Notes: generated from the letters alone by a model not told the origin. DNA of 64,000 nucleotides from UBA6489 sp942490775 (GCA_942490775.1 CALNYL010000013.1:220688-284687); one strand, 5' to 3'; shown: positions 42,814 through 54,346, numbered from the stretch's first letter. Translations and numbers: made by a program.

Positions 42814-44583
42814 TTAAAACCCACTCTGCAAATCCAACATCCTCTTATAAATCCCCTTTTGTCTAATTAACTCCTTATGATCTCACTCCTCCACAATCTT
42901 TCATCACTCTATCACAAAAATCTTATCCGCATGTTTTACAGTTTGTAATCTATGAGCTATAATTATAACGGTCCTATCTTTAAATAAATTATGCATAGCC
43001 TTTGTTATTAACTCTTCCGAAAAACTATCCAAAGCAGATGTTGGCTCATCCAAAATAATTATTTTTGGATCTTTTAAAAATATTTTTGCAATTGCTAGTC
43101 TTTGTTTTTGACCTCAAGACAATTTTACTCCTCTTTCTCAAATCTCAGTATTTATTCAATTTGGTAATTTTTCCACAAATTCACACTTTGCTAGTTTCAT
43201 TACTTCTTCTATTTTTTTCTCAATATCAAAGTTATTTTTACTATACTTCATATCCTGAGAGGAAATAGAGGGTAGGGGAGAGTTTATAGCATAAGTTAGG
43301 TTTTCTAAAATTGTTCAGTCAAATACTGAAGGTTCTTGGGTTAGGTATCATATTTCTTTATAATAACTTTTTAGAGATAGTTCACTAAGTTTTTGTCAAT
43401 CTATTATTATTTCTCAATTATCAGCTTTTATATATCAGCTAATTAATTTTACCAAAGTACTTTTTCCTCCTCAACTAGCTCAAACTATAGCTGTTATTTT
43501 CTCTCAAGAAATTTTTAGATTGAAATTATCAAAAACTTTATCATCTGAATTATATCAATATGCAATATTTCTTAATTCTATTTTTCCAGACTTATGTTTA
43601 AATATTTTTCATTCATCATATCACTTTATTTCAGGAGTTTCATCAAAAAGTTTCCACATATTGGACACTGTATAAAAATCTCTAGTAACATTTTTAAATA
43701 ACTCTAAAGAGGCATCTATAGCACTAGCCATAAGTAATAAGGCTCAAGATAATCAAACTAAAACAGAAATAGAAATTTCTCAATCAAGTACTTTTAGTCA
43801 CAATAAAAAGAAAATAGATATTTTAATAATACTAACAATACTTTCAGGTAACATAAAAAATGTGTGCAAAAAAGGAACCATTTTTCTATTTGCAATAATC
43901 ATTCCATTAGAATAATTATCTAAAACATCCACTTCTTTTTCTATCTTTCAGCTTTGTAGTATTTCAAATTTTGACATAATTATTTTTATAAGTTGTTTCG
44001 CATAATTATGTCTTTCCCTTATTCTTTGATTCCTATACTTTATAGTTGATTTATTTAAAAAATATCAGATTATATGAAGGATTACAAATATTAATATAAA
44101 TAGTGTTCAATATAAATAACCTAGTTCTAGTAGTCTATAAATGGTAAATATCAGCACAAAAATTACTGGTATTCATCTAAAAAATATTCAGTTCATTAGT
44201 TTTCACCATTCGGTTAATCATTTTTCTACAGTTGAAATTAACATACCAGTTCACAATGTCTCTGATCTATTATTATTTAGTTTTATAAGTTTGTTTATAT
44301 AATGTCTATGTATATTTTTCTGAGTTTTTTCTGCCATTTCAACCCGTCACCGATTTCTAAAAGAAAAATTAAAAATACTATAAACTAAGAAAAATATTAT
44401 GTAGTAGATTATTGTGGTTTTAAATAATTCTTTATTTCATGTTTCTAAAGCAAATGTTATTTTTTCTAGAAATATAACATTTGCTATTGGATTTAATGGC
44501 CAAATTCCATAAATACAAAATCCTTTAACATAAAGCCAAGGATCTAAAATTATTGGGTAAAAAAATCTTTTTATTGTATTCAT
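42814..44583 (-). CDS. ABC exporter 5 (intact)
   Basis: 589 codons, the only exporter of the array with an uninterrupted frame. MNTIKRFFYPIILDPWLYVK start, six membrane segments to about residue 300, then NBD: Walker A VGASGGGKSTLVKLISG, Q-loop GYLTQEPSVFDG, signature VKLSGGQKQRLAIAK, Walker B IIILDEPTSALDS, H-loop IIIAHRLQTVKHADK, and the shared family C-terminus KRMLDLQSGF. Homodimeric exporter or one partner of a heterodimer. The loop before the signature is extended (INSPLPSISSQDMKYSKNNF) but not by the palindrome. Confidence 0.85.
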
Positions 44584-44959
44584 ATTTTTATTTTTTTTTA
44601 GTTTAAATTTTAGTTTTTGAATAAGTTCATAGATAAGGAAAATATTTTTAAAACAAATTTTTTTTATATTTTAAACATTTTTTTATTTTATAGTGAACAT
44701 AAAGTTCACTCACTACTATATAATTGTCAAATAAAAATAGAAATGTCGTACAATTTGTCAACAAAGGACTTTAGCTCTTTGCCTATTTCTATTTTTCGAA
44801 ACTATAAAATTTAGTTTAATAAAAAATATGAGAAATGCAAAGTCAAAATATTTTTGTAAATCTAAAAAAAATCTTTTGACTTTGCATTTTTAATTAAGAT
44901 AATATCGCTTGAAGTTTTAGAAAACTTTATATTTTATTTTTTTATAACAATATTTCATT
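44584..44959. other. Intergenic region with a palindromic core (44750-44795) and a terminator-like stem (44833-44890)
   Basis: AAATAGAAATGTCGTACAAT and TTTGTCAACAAAGGACTTTAG resemble the central part of the MITE without its ends. AAATGCAAAGTCAAAA and TTTTGACTTTGCATTT form a stem with a 26-base loop. Promoters for the diverging genes must lie here; none is obvious. Confidence 0.5.
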
Positions 44960-47167
44960 ATGAAAAAAATACTATCTAGTATATTATTGTTAATATTTGT
45001 TTTAACAAGTACATGACTTGTAAATGCAGCAGAAAGTAATGATGAATACTATTTAAGACAAAAAGTACTCACTACTAAAAGTAAAGTTCCCTACGAAAAA
45101 TATATAACTCTAGTAGATGGCTTTATAAGAAAAATTGGTGAAAAAGAAGACTTATTAAAAAATGCGAAAAATAAGATGCCTGCAGTAAAAGTGGCTATAA
45201 ATAAAATCGCTGATTCTGATAAAAGAAAAAAAATGCTCTATGTAATAGATTATTTAGAAGCTAATATAGATTTAGCTATATTCAAAATAGAAAATAATGT
45301 GCTAAGAAAATTTGAAAATACAGACATATCAGATAAAGACACAAAAAAAGTAGAAGATAAAATAGTTAAAATACAATTAAATCTACTAGAAAACGGTATT
45401 GATAACTTAAAAAGTATAACTGATAAATTTAACAAACTAAGCAATTATGAAGAAAAATGAGATTTTAAAATGAATCTAGACATAGACCATGAAACTATTT
45501 GAAAAATAAAAGCAGGTTTAGAACTGCCTGATTATGTTTCAAGTACTTCAAATTTTGATTCTCAGTTAAAATGAAAAATTAAAGCATTTATAGATGCTAT
45601 GCCAAAATGAGAAAAAGCTGTAAAACTTGAAATTTCTTCTATGATGGATTTTATTTCAAAGGATGGAAATATTTATTTACTACTTGATAACTTAAATGTA
45701 TCTGAAGAAAATATAGGAGAAGTTAAAAGTGCTATACAAGTATTAAAAAAAATAGCAGAAGAAAAAGGATACATAAAAATAGAAAACAAAAATAGTTTTA
45801 ACATAATATCAGTACTAAAAGGTTTGAATCCAAATAATATATTAAGAGATTGAAAAGTTGCTCTTTCTAAACCTATGCTTAAACCATATAAAAAAGAAGG
45901 TAATAGATACTATCTAATGCCTACAAAATATGCTTGTGATAAAATGAAAGAACTAACTTATAGATTTGATCCTTTTGGTTGAACTACTTGTACTGAAAGT
46001 CAGTATAATAGAGTTTTAGAAGAACTAGGTTAGAACAGGAGAACTTTATATAGAAAATCTGAGGAAGATTCAAAATTATGATTTGAAATGACTAAAGATC
46101 TTTCAGACATAGAAGAAATGTGAGGATATATAGTATTCTCAGATACAGAAGTAAAAGAGGTTTCTTATACTATAGTTCCTGATCAAGAAAGATATAAAAA
46201 TGAATGACTTTTATTTAATTATGTAAAAAATGAGAAATTAGATTTTAGTCTTTATGCACAAAAGTGAGATATTGATTTTAAATTTGTTTCTACTCTTGAT
46301 AGAAATAATAACAGATTTTCAAGTATAGATTATACTTGAGTTGTAGATGATTACGATGTATTAAAATCATCTTTAACTTTAAAAAATAAAGAATTAAAAT
46401 GAAATCTTAGTATTTTAGATAATGATGGAGATGAATTTTTTAAAGCTAATTTAACTTGAAATACTGATTCTAAAAATAATTTATCAAAATTAGATATTGA
46501 TTATTCTTGAAATTATGATGATTATTATGCTTGAGAAACAAATTTTAATTGAAATATCGGTTATAACGAATGAGAGTTTTCTTTTTCTTGTAACTTTAAT
46601 GATGATGGAACTAAATTTGCTATGGGTGTATCTTGAGAGTGGGATTCTACAAATAAAGTTGTTACTGCTCTAAAATCTAATATTTCTAGCAGTTCAAGAG
46701 AATGAGATTACGATTATAATTCTTATAAATATATTTATTCAGGAGATTTTGTGGAAACTTTTAAATCAAATATTGAACTAAAAGATAAAGTCATATCTGG
46801 TACTACAAAAATAAAAAATTATGATAATAATGAAATTATATCAATAGAACATAGTGGTAGTTTTGAAAAAAACTATTTAGTTTTAAATAATGAGTTTGAT
46901 ATAAATCCTAAATATAATCCTCTTGGAATTTATTCACAACAGGATGATGAAGAAACAATACTTACTTGAGATTTCAATTTAACTGTTGATTCTAGAGATA
47001 ATAAAAATAATGCTAATGTGTATTTAGATTTTAAAATAAATGAAAAAAAGGTTATAGAATTTGAAATAGATAATAAATCTACTATAGAATATAAAGACAT
47101 AGAAATTAAAGAACCTAAGGATACAGTACCAATTGAAGATGTTATAGGAGGAGAGCTTTATTACTAG
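44960..47167 (+). CDS. Large secreted protein with in-frame TAG
   Basis: 736 codons. Signal peptide MKKILSSILLLIFVLTSTGL then VNAAES. N-terminal half is helical (YEKYITLVDGFIRKIGEKED; LKSITDKFNKLSNYEEKGDF), the C-terminal half beta-rich and Asn/Asp/Gly-rich (LDIDYSGNYDDYYAGETNFN; NGNIGYNEGEFSFSCNFNDD), like an outer-surface beta structure. An in-frame TAG at 46031-46033 interrupts it: local frames suggest VRTGELYIENL, so a pair of compensating indels is likelier than a true stop. Followed by a strong terminator. Function unknown. Confidence 0.65.
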
Positions 47168-47178
47168 AACAAATAAAT

Positions 47179-47218
47179 AAAAAGCCCTTATCAAGTTTAG
47201 CTTGATAAGGGCTTTTTT
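47179..47218 (+). terminator. Rho-independent terminator
   Basis: AAAAGCCCTTATCAAG and CTTGATAAGGGCTTTTTT form a perfect stem with a T6 tail, 13 bp after the 44960 gene. Confidence 0.9.
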
Positions 47219-47332
47219 AAAAAGAAAACAACCTGTACACAAAAAGTTTTTTGATTTCTTCCAGCTTTTTCATACAATCCTTTTAAGCAAGTTTATTAAA
47301 AAAATAAAGTTTTATATCATAATTATTTTTTT

Positions 47333-48114
47333 ATGAAAAAAAATAAAGGAGGAAATATTATAGTAGTTGTTATAAAAAAACTACTTCATATCTTGAGACT
47401 ATCTTGACCTAGAGCCTTTACATTGGTAGAACTAATCGTTATGTTAGTAATACTCTCTGTACTCTGAGTTATATCATTTTTATCAATATCATGATACTCA
47501 AAAATAGCTAGAGACTCTGTTAGAAGAGCAGATGTAGCAGTTATAATGAAATCCGTGGAAATATATAATACGAAAAGATGAACATATCAATACCCACGAA
47601 TGGAGTTGAAGTATCTTATAGCTGATGAGAAGTACGGACACAATGATATATATGAAAATCAGTTGTAGATGTAGTAGATTCTTTGCCTACAGAAAGATGA
47701 TTATCTGATCCTTCTAGCTGACTTCCTTATACATACTCCATACTTAATACAAGAGTAGAATATGAAGTTGCCGCTATAATGGAATGAGATGTTTCAAAAC
47801 TCAATCTTAACCCAATTGGCTCTACTTATGCAAATTCCAAAAAACTTGCAAATGCATATGTGAAATGAACATATAATTGAATAATGGCAAAAGTGCAGTC
47901 TGGTGCCACTACATATGTGTTAGCAGTTCCAACAATTATATCTGGTGATACTGACTTAACCGATATACTGACGATACAAAGTGCTGATAGATTGGTATAC
48001 CACTGAAAAAACAATCTGCCAAGTAACTATAAAAATTCTCAATTTAAAGTAAATGGTTGAGGTTTTATTTTTAATCCAAGTGATATACTAGTTTATGAGT
48101 GAACTATGGAATAG
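47333..48114 (+). CDS. Type IV pilin-like protein with prepilin signal (frameshift)
   Basis: After an unusually long leader, the prepilin motif PRAFTLVELIVMLVILSVLG has the G/A-FTLVE form cut by PilD-type peptidase and the N-terminal helix of pseudopilins; the helix continues SFLSISGYSKIARDSVRRAD. A one-base shift near 47575 separates the globular part (VVDVVDSLPTERGLSDPSSG; LPYTYSILNTRVEYEVAAIM; NLPSNYKNSQFKVNGGGFIF), which resembles pilin-like surface proteins of CPR bacteria. A TAG at 48112 may itself be out of the true frame, because coding continues into 48115-49625. Confidence 0.65.
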
Positions 48115-49625
48115 TCTTAAAAGAAACCAAGAATCAAGTGAAACTATTAAAAAAACTAAAAGATGTTTATGATGATACAGAGTTACAAGACTTAGATGAC
48201 ACTATAGGAAATGTAGTAAACAAAGAAGTAGATGAAGAAAAATCCCTCTGAAGACGCAAAGATATTAGCCAGTCAGGTTATTAAAGATAGTATTTATTAA
48301 AACTTGCTATTTATGTTCCAAGTACTCTAGAAGAGGAAGAAGAAGAAGAGGAAGAAACTGAAGAACCAGAAATCACCTAGTGAATTAACTATATGATGTG
48401 AAGGAACTGATTATAATAAAGCATTTAATGTGTACAGTTGATTGTATAACTCATCTTCGCCAAATTGGTGAGTATTTATTGCTCTAAAGGAGGATTGAAG
48501 TGTTGCTACTTGGGGGGAAAATCTCCTTGGGGATGAACTTGATGACCTACCGATAACGATTATGTACAAGTAATATCATCAACTAAATCTTTTTCAGCCC
48601 TAAAATCTGATTGAACTATAATTGCTTGGGTGAGACTCTGGACTTTGATGAGAATGAGAACCTACTGATAGTGGAACTTATACAACTATAGTTTCAAATG
48701 ATAAAGCTTTTGCTGCTTTAGAGGAAAATTGAACAATAAGCTCTTGGGGAAATCCTTCTTATTGATGAGAATGAGAACCAACTGATTCTTGATATACTCA
48801 AATATTCTCAAATCAGCAAGCTTTTGTTGCAATAAAAGAAGATGGTAGTTTAACGGCTTGGTGAAATGGTTCTAATTGATGGAGCAGAGAACCGACGATG
48901 TGGTTACACTCAAGTATTCTCAACAAGTCATGCTTTTGTAGGCTATAAAAGCAGATGGGAGTTTATCTGCTTGGGGAAATTTTTCTTGATGATGAGATGG
49001 TGACCTACAGATAGTTGTTATATACAAGTAGCCTCAAATGATCAAGCCATTGTAGCTTTGGAAATCAGACTGAACAATAACGGCTTTGTGACATAGTCCA
49101 AAATGATGAAACGGAGAACCTAGAGATTCGGATTATACAAAAATAGTTGCAAAGATCAATGCCTTTGCGGCTCTGAAATCAGACTGAAGCATGGCAGCTT
49201 AGGGACTATCTTCTTACTGATGAAACTGTGAACCGACTGATGACGGATACACTAATATATTTGCAACTGCTGGTGCCTTTGTAGCCATACAAAGAAGATG
49301 GTAGCCTAACAGCTTGGGGACATTCTTCTTACTGATGAGATGATTCTCCAATGGATAGTGGTTATATAGATGTATTTTTGCAAACACTAAAGTGTTTGTC
49401 GCTATGAAATCGAAGACTGTAGTTTAACAGCTTGGTGAGACAATGCTTCTTGAGCGGAGTGAGTACCTACTGACTCTCGATATGATTTTGTTGTTTCTTG
49501 AGAGAGAGCTTTTGTGGCGGTTAAGTCTGATGGTAGTATGACAACAGGGAAATGAAGATTGGGGATGAAAATGAGAACCAACAGATAGCTGATATGTTTC
49601 AGTAAATGGAGTTTGTTTAAAATAA
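48115..49625 (+). pseudogene. RCC1-like repeat region of a surface protein, many frameshifts
   Basis: Successive frames show an acidic linker (EEEEEEEETEEPE) and then at least eight repeats of about 35 residues, e.g. FAALEENGTISSWGNPSYGG then EGEPTDSG, and FVAIKEDGSLTAWGNGSNG, the pattern of RCC1/ATS1-type beta-propeller repeats. Final copy ends NEDWGGKGEPTDSGYVSVNG at TAA 49625. Probably the passenger of the pilin-like gene: a filament-borne or anchored adhesin. More than ten indels across 1.5 kb; decay or consensus errors in a repetitive tract. Confidence 0.6.
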
Positions 49626-49711
49626 AAAATCTAAATTTTAAAATTTTTTTTGATTTTTATGTTTTTATATATAGGATGTATTGAATTTTTTATAAAATAA
49701 CCAAAAAAAAT

Positions 49712-50702
49712 ATGCTTAATATAATAAAAAATAGAATTAAATTCTTTGCTATATCTGGGTTCCTATTTGTATTTGCTATATTCTCAATATTTGTTTTTAA
49801 TTTGAACTTCTGAATAGATATGACATGATGAACACAAATGGAATTTGATTATAAAGACACTATATCTATGGAATCAGTTGAAACAATAGTAAATGAAGAA
49901 AAAACAAAATTTGGAGAAAATATTATAAACACAACAAACATATATAAAATATCATGAGAAAATAAATTTGTAGTTAGGAAGCAGGTTTCTCTGTAGCTAA
50001 AGAAGAAGAAGAAAAAGTAGAGCTAGAAAAACTAAAAATAGAATTTAAAGAAAATGTAAGCAAAGCATTAAAAAGTCAATGAGCAGATTTATCAAAATAT
50101 ACAAATATATGAGCCAGTTTTTGAGACTATATAAAAGATACAGCTAAACTAACTTTAGTTATAGCAATATTTTGAATAGCCTTATATGTTGCTTATGCAT
50201 TCTCAGGTTCAGTTTCAGGTATTACATCTTTTAGTTTTGCCTTAATAACTATTATAACACTTTTCCATGATGTAGTTATATCAAGCTGACTATATATACT
50301 AACTTCTAATTTTATACCAGAATTTAAAATAGATACATTCTTTATTACAGCACTTCTAACAATATTATGATACTCAATAAATGACACAATAGTAGCTTTT
50401 GATAGAATAAGAGCCAACTTAAAACAATATGGTTGAAAAATAAAGATTTAGGCGAGATAATAAATATGTCAGTTAATGAGACTCTAACTAGAAGTATTTA
50501 TACAAGTTTAACTTTAGCTTTTGTATTACTAACAATATTTATATTTGGTCCAAAAACTATTAAATGATTTACTCTAGTTATGATTTTTGGAACAATTGTT
50601 TGAACCTTCTCTTCTATATTTATAGCAGCTCCACTATTGTTTGAAATGAATAAAAATAAAACTTTAAAGATTTATAAAAAACAAAATAAAACCAGAAGAT
50701 AA
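49712..50702 (+). CDS. secF: Protein-export membrane protein SecF (two frameshifts)
   Basis: MLNIIKNRIKFFAISGFLFV first membrane helix, GIDMTGGTQMEFDY (SecD/F motif after TM1), then VISSGLYILTSNFIPEFKID, LLTILGYSINDTIVAFDRIR (conserved YSINDTIVvFDRiR) and NETLTRSIYTSLTLAFVLLT. SecF works with SecD and YajC to drive late steps of Sec translocation using the proton gradient. Frameshifts near 49976 and 50443. The C-terminus is ambiguous (TAA 50700, or KIKPEDKIVV in the next frame). SecD is not in the window. Confidence 0.85.
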
Positions 50703-50761
50703 AATAGTAGTATAAAAAATAAAAATGTTATTATTTAATTTTTAAACTACCAAAAAATATT

Positions 50762-51037
50762 ATGAGAATACTACCATATATATGTGTAATAATATCTCTT
50801 ATCTTCATTCTAGCTTCCAAAAATATTTATACACCTTCTTCTCAAAAAATCAGAAATATTTTTATTGTATTACTTAGTCTTATTTGTTTCTTTTGGAGTA
50901 AAAAAGTTGACAATGATAAAGAAAAAATTATTTTATTAATATGGTGTTTTATATTTTTACTTTTATATCAATATTTAAATAATTACTCTCCTATTTTATC
51001 ATTGGAGTGTTGGAATAAAATATTATATTACATTTAA
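50762..51037 (+). CDS. Small three-helix membrane protein
   Basis: 91 aa, no UGA codons: MRILPYICVIISLIFILASK, then IRNIFIVLLSLICFFWSKK and KIILLIWCFIFLLLYQYL. Ends LECWNKILYYI. Starts 60 bp after secF. No family recognised. Confidence 0.55.
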   Translation: MRILPYICVIISLIFILASKNIYTPSSQKIRNIFIVLLSLICFFWSKKVDNDKEKIILLIWCFIFLLLYQYLNNYSPILSLECWNKILYYI

Positions 51038-51174
51038 AATACATATTTAGTTAGTTTTATATTGGTTAATTTTACTGTTGATATAGACAATATATTATAC
51101 TTATTTTATAAGATCCAGTTTTATTACAAGGTAATATGTCAAAACATTTTTATTTTTATTTGACATTTTATTTT

Positions 51175-51840
51175 TTATTTTTCTTTATCTTCATCTTTTT
51201 TCTCATCTTTTACAGCACACTTAAAAGTTTTTAATATATCCTCATATCTAGAATAATCCTCAATACTACTAGATAAAGCAATAGTTAATAAATATGAATC
51301 ATCATCACATATATGACCTACCTGCATAAACTTTATTCTAGGAGTATTTTCATTATATCTAGCCTCAAAAACATAAAGCTTTGACTCCTCTTTATCATTA
51401 AATACAAAATCTTTTGCTTCTAATTCATAATAACTCTCATAATCATTTCTAGCTCATAAGTTAGTGAATATAGAAAAGTTTTTTGAATCTATTTCTTTTT
51501 TTATTTTATCTTCTAGTATTAATAAATTATTAGAAAAACCATCTCTAGGTTCTATAGAAGAAGCTACTAAAGATATTTCTCCATAATTAGGTTTTGGTAG
51601 CATAGTAGAGTCTCAGGAATCTATAACATTCCAAGAAGCTGGTATACCTACTTCAAATTTATCTAAAACTTTTGATACTAATCAGCTATCTGAACTAGTG
51701 TCTCAACAAGAAAATAATCAAAAGATTAACATAAATAAAATAAATGTTTTGCTGATTTTTAACTTTTTCTCTCTAATAATTAAAAAAAAATCAAGTGAGA
51801 GTTTTTCTGTTTTTTTATATAAATATTTTTTTATTCTCAT
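51175..51840 (-). CDS. Lipoprotein of unknown function
   Basis: Intact 221 codons with UGA=Gly. A basic N-terminus precedes ISKTFILFMLIFGLFSCGDT, a lipobox (LFSC-G) about 50 residues in. The mature part has VGIPASWNVIDSGDSTMLPK and VGHICDDDSYLLTIALSSSI, similar in layout to PsbP/DUF1795-like fatty-acid-binding folds. The tail is highly charged (KDEKKDEDKEK). Start overlaps the stop of the 52160 gene (ATGA-type overlap), so the two form one operon. Confidence 0.6.
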
Positions 51841-52160
51841 ATTTTAATAATAAATGGTAATAAAATTGCTATAAATACTAAAATTATTATTCAGAGTGAA
51901 ATAAAAAATACTATTTTATTTTTCCAAAAAAACATTTTTTTGGCTAAAAAATATAAAACTATAAGTATAATAAATAATATATATGTATAAATAAAGGTTT
52001 TCTCAAATATTTTAGAATAAAAGTCAGCCATTAAGAAAAAAAAGTTTAAAAAAAACAATAAAGCCAAAACAGAAAATACCATTTTAGCAGATTTTAATCT
52101 AATTATAGATAAATTAGTATTTGAAGCAGATACTCTTTTTATTTTTTCTAATAAAACCAT
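51831..52160 (-). CDS. Small membrane protein coupled to the lipoprotein
   Basis: 109 codons: MVLLEKIKRVSASNTNLSII and RLKSAKMVFSVLALLFFLNF, with three hydrophobic helices ending LVFIAILLPFIIKIGE at TAA 51831. One TGA (Gly) lies inside. Resembles small CPR proteins that precede pilus or assembly genes, but no family recognised. Confidence 0.55.
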
Positions 52161-52244
52161 AGTTTACTTGATTTTTTTATAAATAATTATATACTTAAAT
52201 CATTATAACATAGAATTGTAAAAATATAAAATAATTTTAAAAAA

Positions 52245-52530
52245 ATGTCTACAAAAAAATCTCAAATAAAAAAAGTATCTGAAAAACTTATAAAAATTCC
52301 TTGAAATAATGAAAAGTTAATTTGAAATATAGAGGATATTTACATTATGTGAATTTATTAGAAGAAGTTGATATTACTTGAGTTAAACCTACTATTTCTG
52401 TTGTTGAAACATGAACTCCTATAAGAGAAGATGTGGAGTTAGAAAAAGAAGTTTTACCTAAAGATCTTTTAGCTTGTTCAAAACAAAAGTTGTGGCAAAT
52501 CAAATAATTATACCAAACATAATGAAATAG
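52245..52530 (+). CDS. gatC: Glu-tRNA(Gln)/Asp-tRNA(Asn) amidotransferase subunit C (frameshifts)
   Basis: MSTKKSQIKKVSEKLIKIPG and NNEKLIGNIEDI, then after a one-base shift near 52345 YVNLLEEVDITGVKPTISVV and ETGTPIREDVELEKEVLPKD, the diagnostic GatC sequence (LNEVDTtGVePT..lREDv). GatC clamps GatA and GatB in the enzyme that converts misacylated Glu-tRNA(Gln). A second shift near 52490 gives the usual end (ANQIIIPNIMK). gatA and gatB are not in the window. Confidence 0.7.
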
Positions 52531-52546
52531 TTATGTTATTTTAATA

Positions 52547-52595
52547 ATCCATACCTGAATCCTTTCCTTTAATACTAAAGGAAAGGGGCTACTTT
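52547..52595. repeat. CTGAATCCTTTCC-type palindrome
   Basis: ATCCATACCTGAATCCTTTC and AATACTAAAGGAAAGGGGCTAC form a hairpin between gatC and recF. Nearly identical to 54196-54241. Confidence 0.75.
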
Positions 52596-52628
52596 TCTGC
52601 AAATCAGTTATTTTATAGTATCTTATTT

Positions 52629-53667
52629 ATGTTAAAAACATTAGAACTGAAAAATTTTAGAAATTTTTGAAATTCTGTTTTTGAATTTAATAATCATAAA
52701 AATCTAAATAATTTGACCAAGTTGAGAATGAAAGACTAATCTGCTAGAAGCTATTGGTCGTTTTAGTGATAATAATATACTTGATATAAATTATGGAGAT
52801 TTAGTAAAAAAGTGAGAAAACTTTTTTTATGTAAAAGCAGTTATGTAAAATAATGATGAGTTTTCTATGTCTTATGATAAAGAAAATAATAAAAAGAAAT
52901 ATTTCATAAATAACAAAGCTACATCAAAAAAAAAATTAGTAAATACATTTTCAAAAACAGTTTCTTTTCATCCATTGATTATGAATATGATGTATCCATT
53001 TCCATCTCTCAGAAGAACTTTTTTAGATACCATTTTAGTTACAACTTATGCTGAATGCTGAAAAAATACTTGAAGAGTATAAAAAAATACATATAAATAG
53101 AAATAGAACTTTAAAAGACAAATGAATGAAAAAAGTCAGAAAAAATGAAATAACTTTTTAGGATATAGCACAGAAAAACATTGTTTAGTTTATGGTTATA
53201 GAGAAAAAATATTATCTTATATAGAAGAAAATATTTACTTATTAAAAGAGTATTTAAATGATAAGGTAGAAAATATTTCTTTTGTTTATAAAACTAAGGT
53301 AGATAGAAAAGATTTGGAGAATAGTATAAAAAGTTATATAGAAAAGAATTTAGATAGAGATATAATTTTACAAAAAACTTATATTTGACCTCATTTAGAT
53401 GATTTTGATTTAAATTTAGATTGAGTTTCTTTGATAAATTTTGCATCTAGAGGAGAAGTTAAAAGTTTAATATTATGACTAAAGTTTATAGAGGCAAGAT
53501 TTATAAGTAGTACAACTGGTAAATATCCTATATTTTTAGTAGATGATATTTTAAGTGAGTTAGATTGATTACATATGAATAATTTACTAGAAAATTTTTG
53601 AAACAATCAAGCTATTATTACTTCTATAAAGGATATAGAAGTAGAAGGAGGGAAGATATATTTGTAA
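52629..53667 (+). CDS. recF: DNA replication and repair protein RecF (frameshifts)
   Basis: MLKTLELKNFRNFGNSVFEF is the RecF start; Walker A IIGPSGEGKTNLLEAIGRFS appears after a shift near 52720; FHPLIMNMMYPFPSLRRTFL, GPHLDDFDLNLDGV, SRGEVKSLILGLKFIEARFI, and Walker B IFLVDDILSELDGLHMNNLL follow. RecF loads RecOR and RecA at single-strand gaps. Further breaks near 52845, 53055 and 53160 (in-frame TAA or one-base shifts). All domains are still recognisable over about 340 codons. Confidence 0.8.
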
Positions 53668-53736
53668 ATAAAAATTGCTTTTTTTGTTTTTTTTATATAA
53701 TCACCTTGTTATTTTATTACTTTAATAATTTGTTTT

Positions 53737-54346
53737 ATGCAAAAAACACTTATTTTACTTAAACCAGATTCTGTGAAAGAGGTTTTAAGTGGAAAAACTT
53801 ATTTCTAGATTTGAAGATAAATGATTAAAGATAGTTGCGATGAAAATGCTTGAGTTAAGTGGGGACTTATTAAAAGAACACTATGCTCATTTAGCTGATA
53901 AACCATTTTTCCCAGAAATTGAAGAATATATGACTACTTCTCCTATAGTAGGAATGGTTTTAGAATGAAGAGATTCTATAGAAAGTATAAGAACTATATG
54001 TTGAGCTACTAATCCTGTAGAAGCAGCTTCTTGAACTATAAGATGAGATTTATCTTTAACTATAAATTGAAATTTAATTCATGCTTCGGATAGTGAAGAA
54101 AATGCAAAAGAAGAAATAGCTAGATACTTTAAACCAGAAGAAGTTTTTTCTTATACTAGACGTATAGATAATAAGATTGGGTACGAATTTAAAATAATCC
54201 ATACCTGAATCCTTTCCTTTAATACTAAAGGAAAGGGGCTACAAAAAAAACTTCTACTTTTTATTCTACAAAATAGAAGTTTTTTTTGCTTTTTAAAAAA
54301 TATTGATACAATAAATATAGATTTAAACTTTTTTGAAAGAAAATAA
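53737..54346 (+). CDS. ndk: Nucleoside diphosphate kinase with repeat-derived C-terminal extension (frameshift)
   Basis: MQKTLILLKPDSVKEVLSGK then, after a shift near 53800, LISRFEDKGLKIVAMKML, HYAHLADKPFFPEIEEYMTT, GATNPVEAASGTIRGDLSL and NLIHASDSEENAKEEIARYF with the catalytic His. Family length ends near GYEF at 54190. No TAA or TAG follows there: the TGA at 54206 in the palindrome reads Gly, so the frame continues about 50 codons through palindrome and terminator hairpin to TAA 54344. Transfers gamma-phosphates between nucleotides. Confidence 0.8.
54196..54241. repeat. CTGAATCCTTTCC-type palindrome (inside the ndk reading frame)
   Basis: Same hairpin as at 52547: CATACCTGAATCCTTTCC with GGAAAGGGGCTAC. 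Confidence 0.75.
54243..54288 (+). terminator. Rho-independent terminator after ndk
   Basis: AAAAAAAACTTCTACTTTTT...AAAATAGAAGTTTTTTTT: a 14-bp stem with a T8 tail. Confidence 0.8.
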
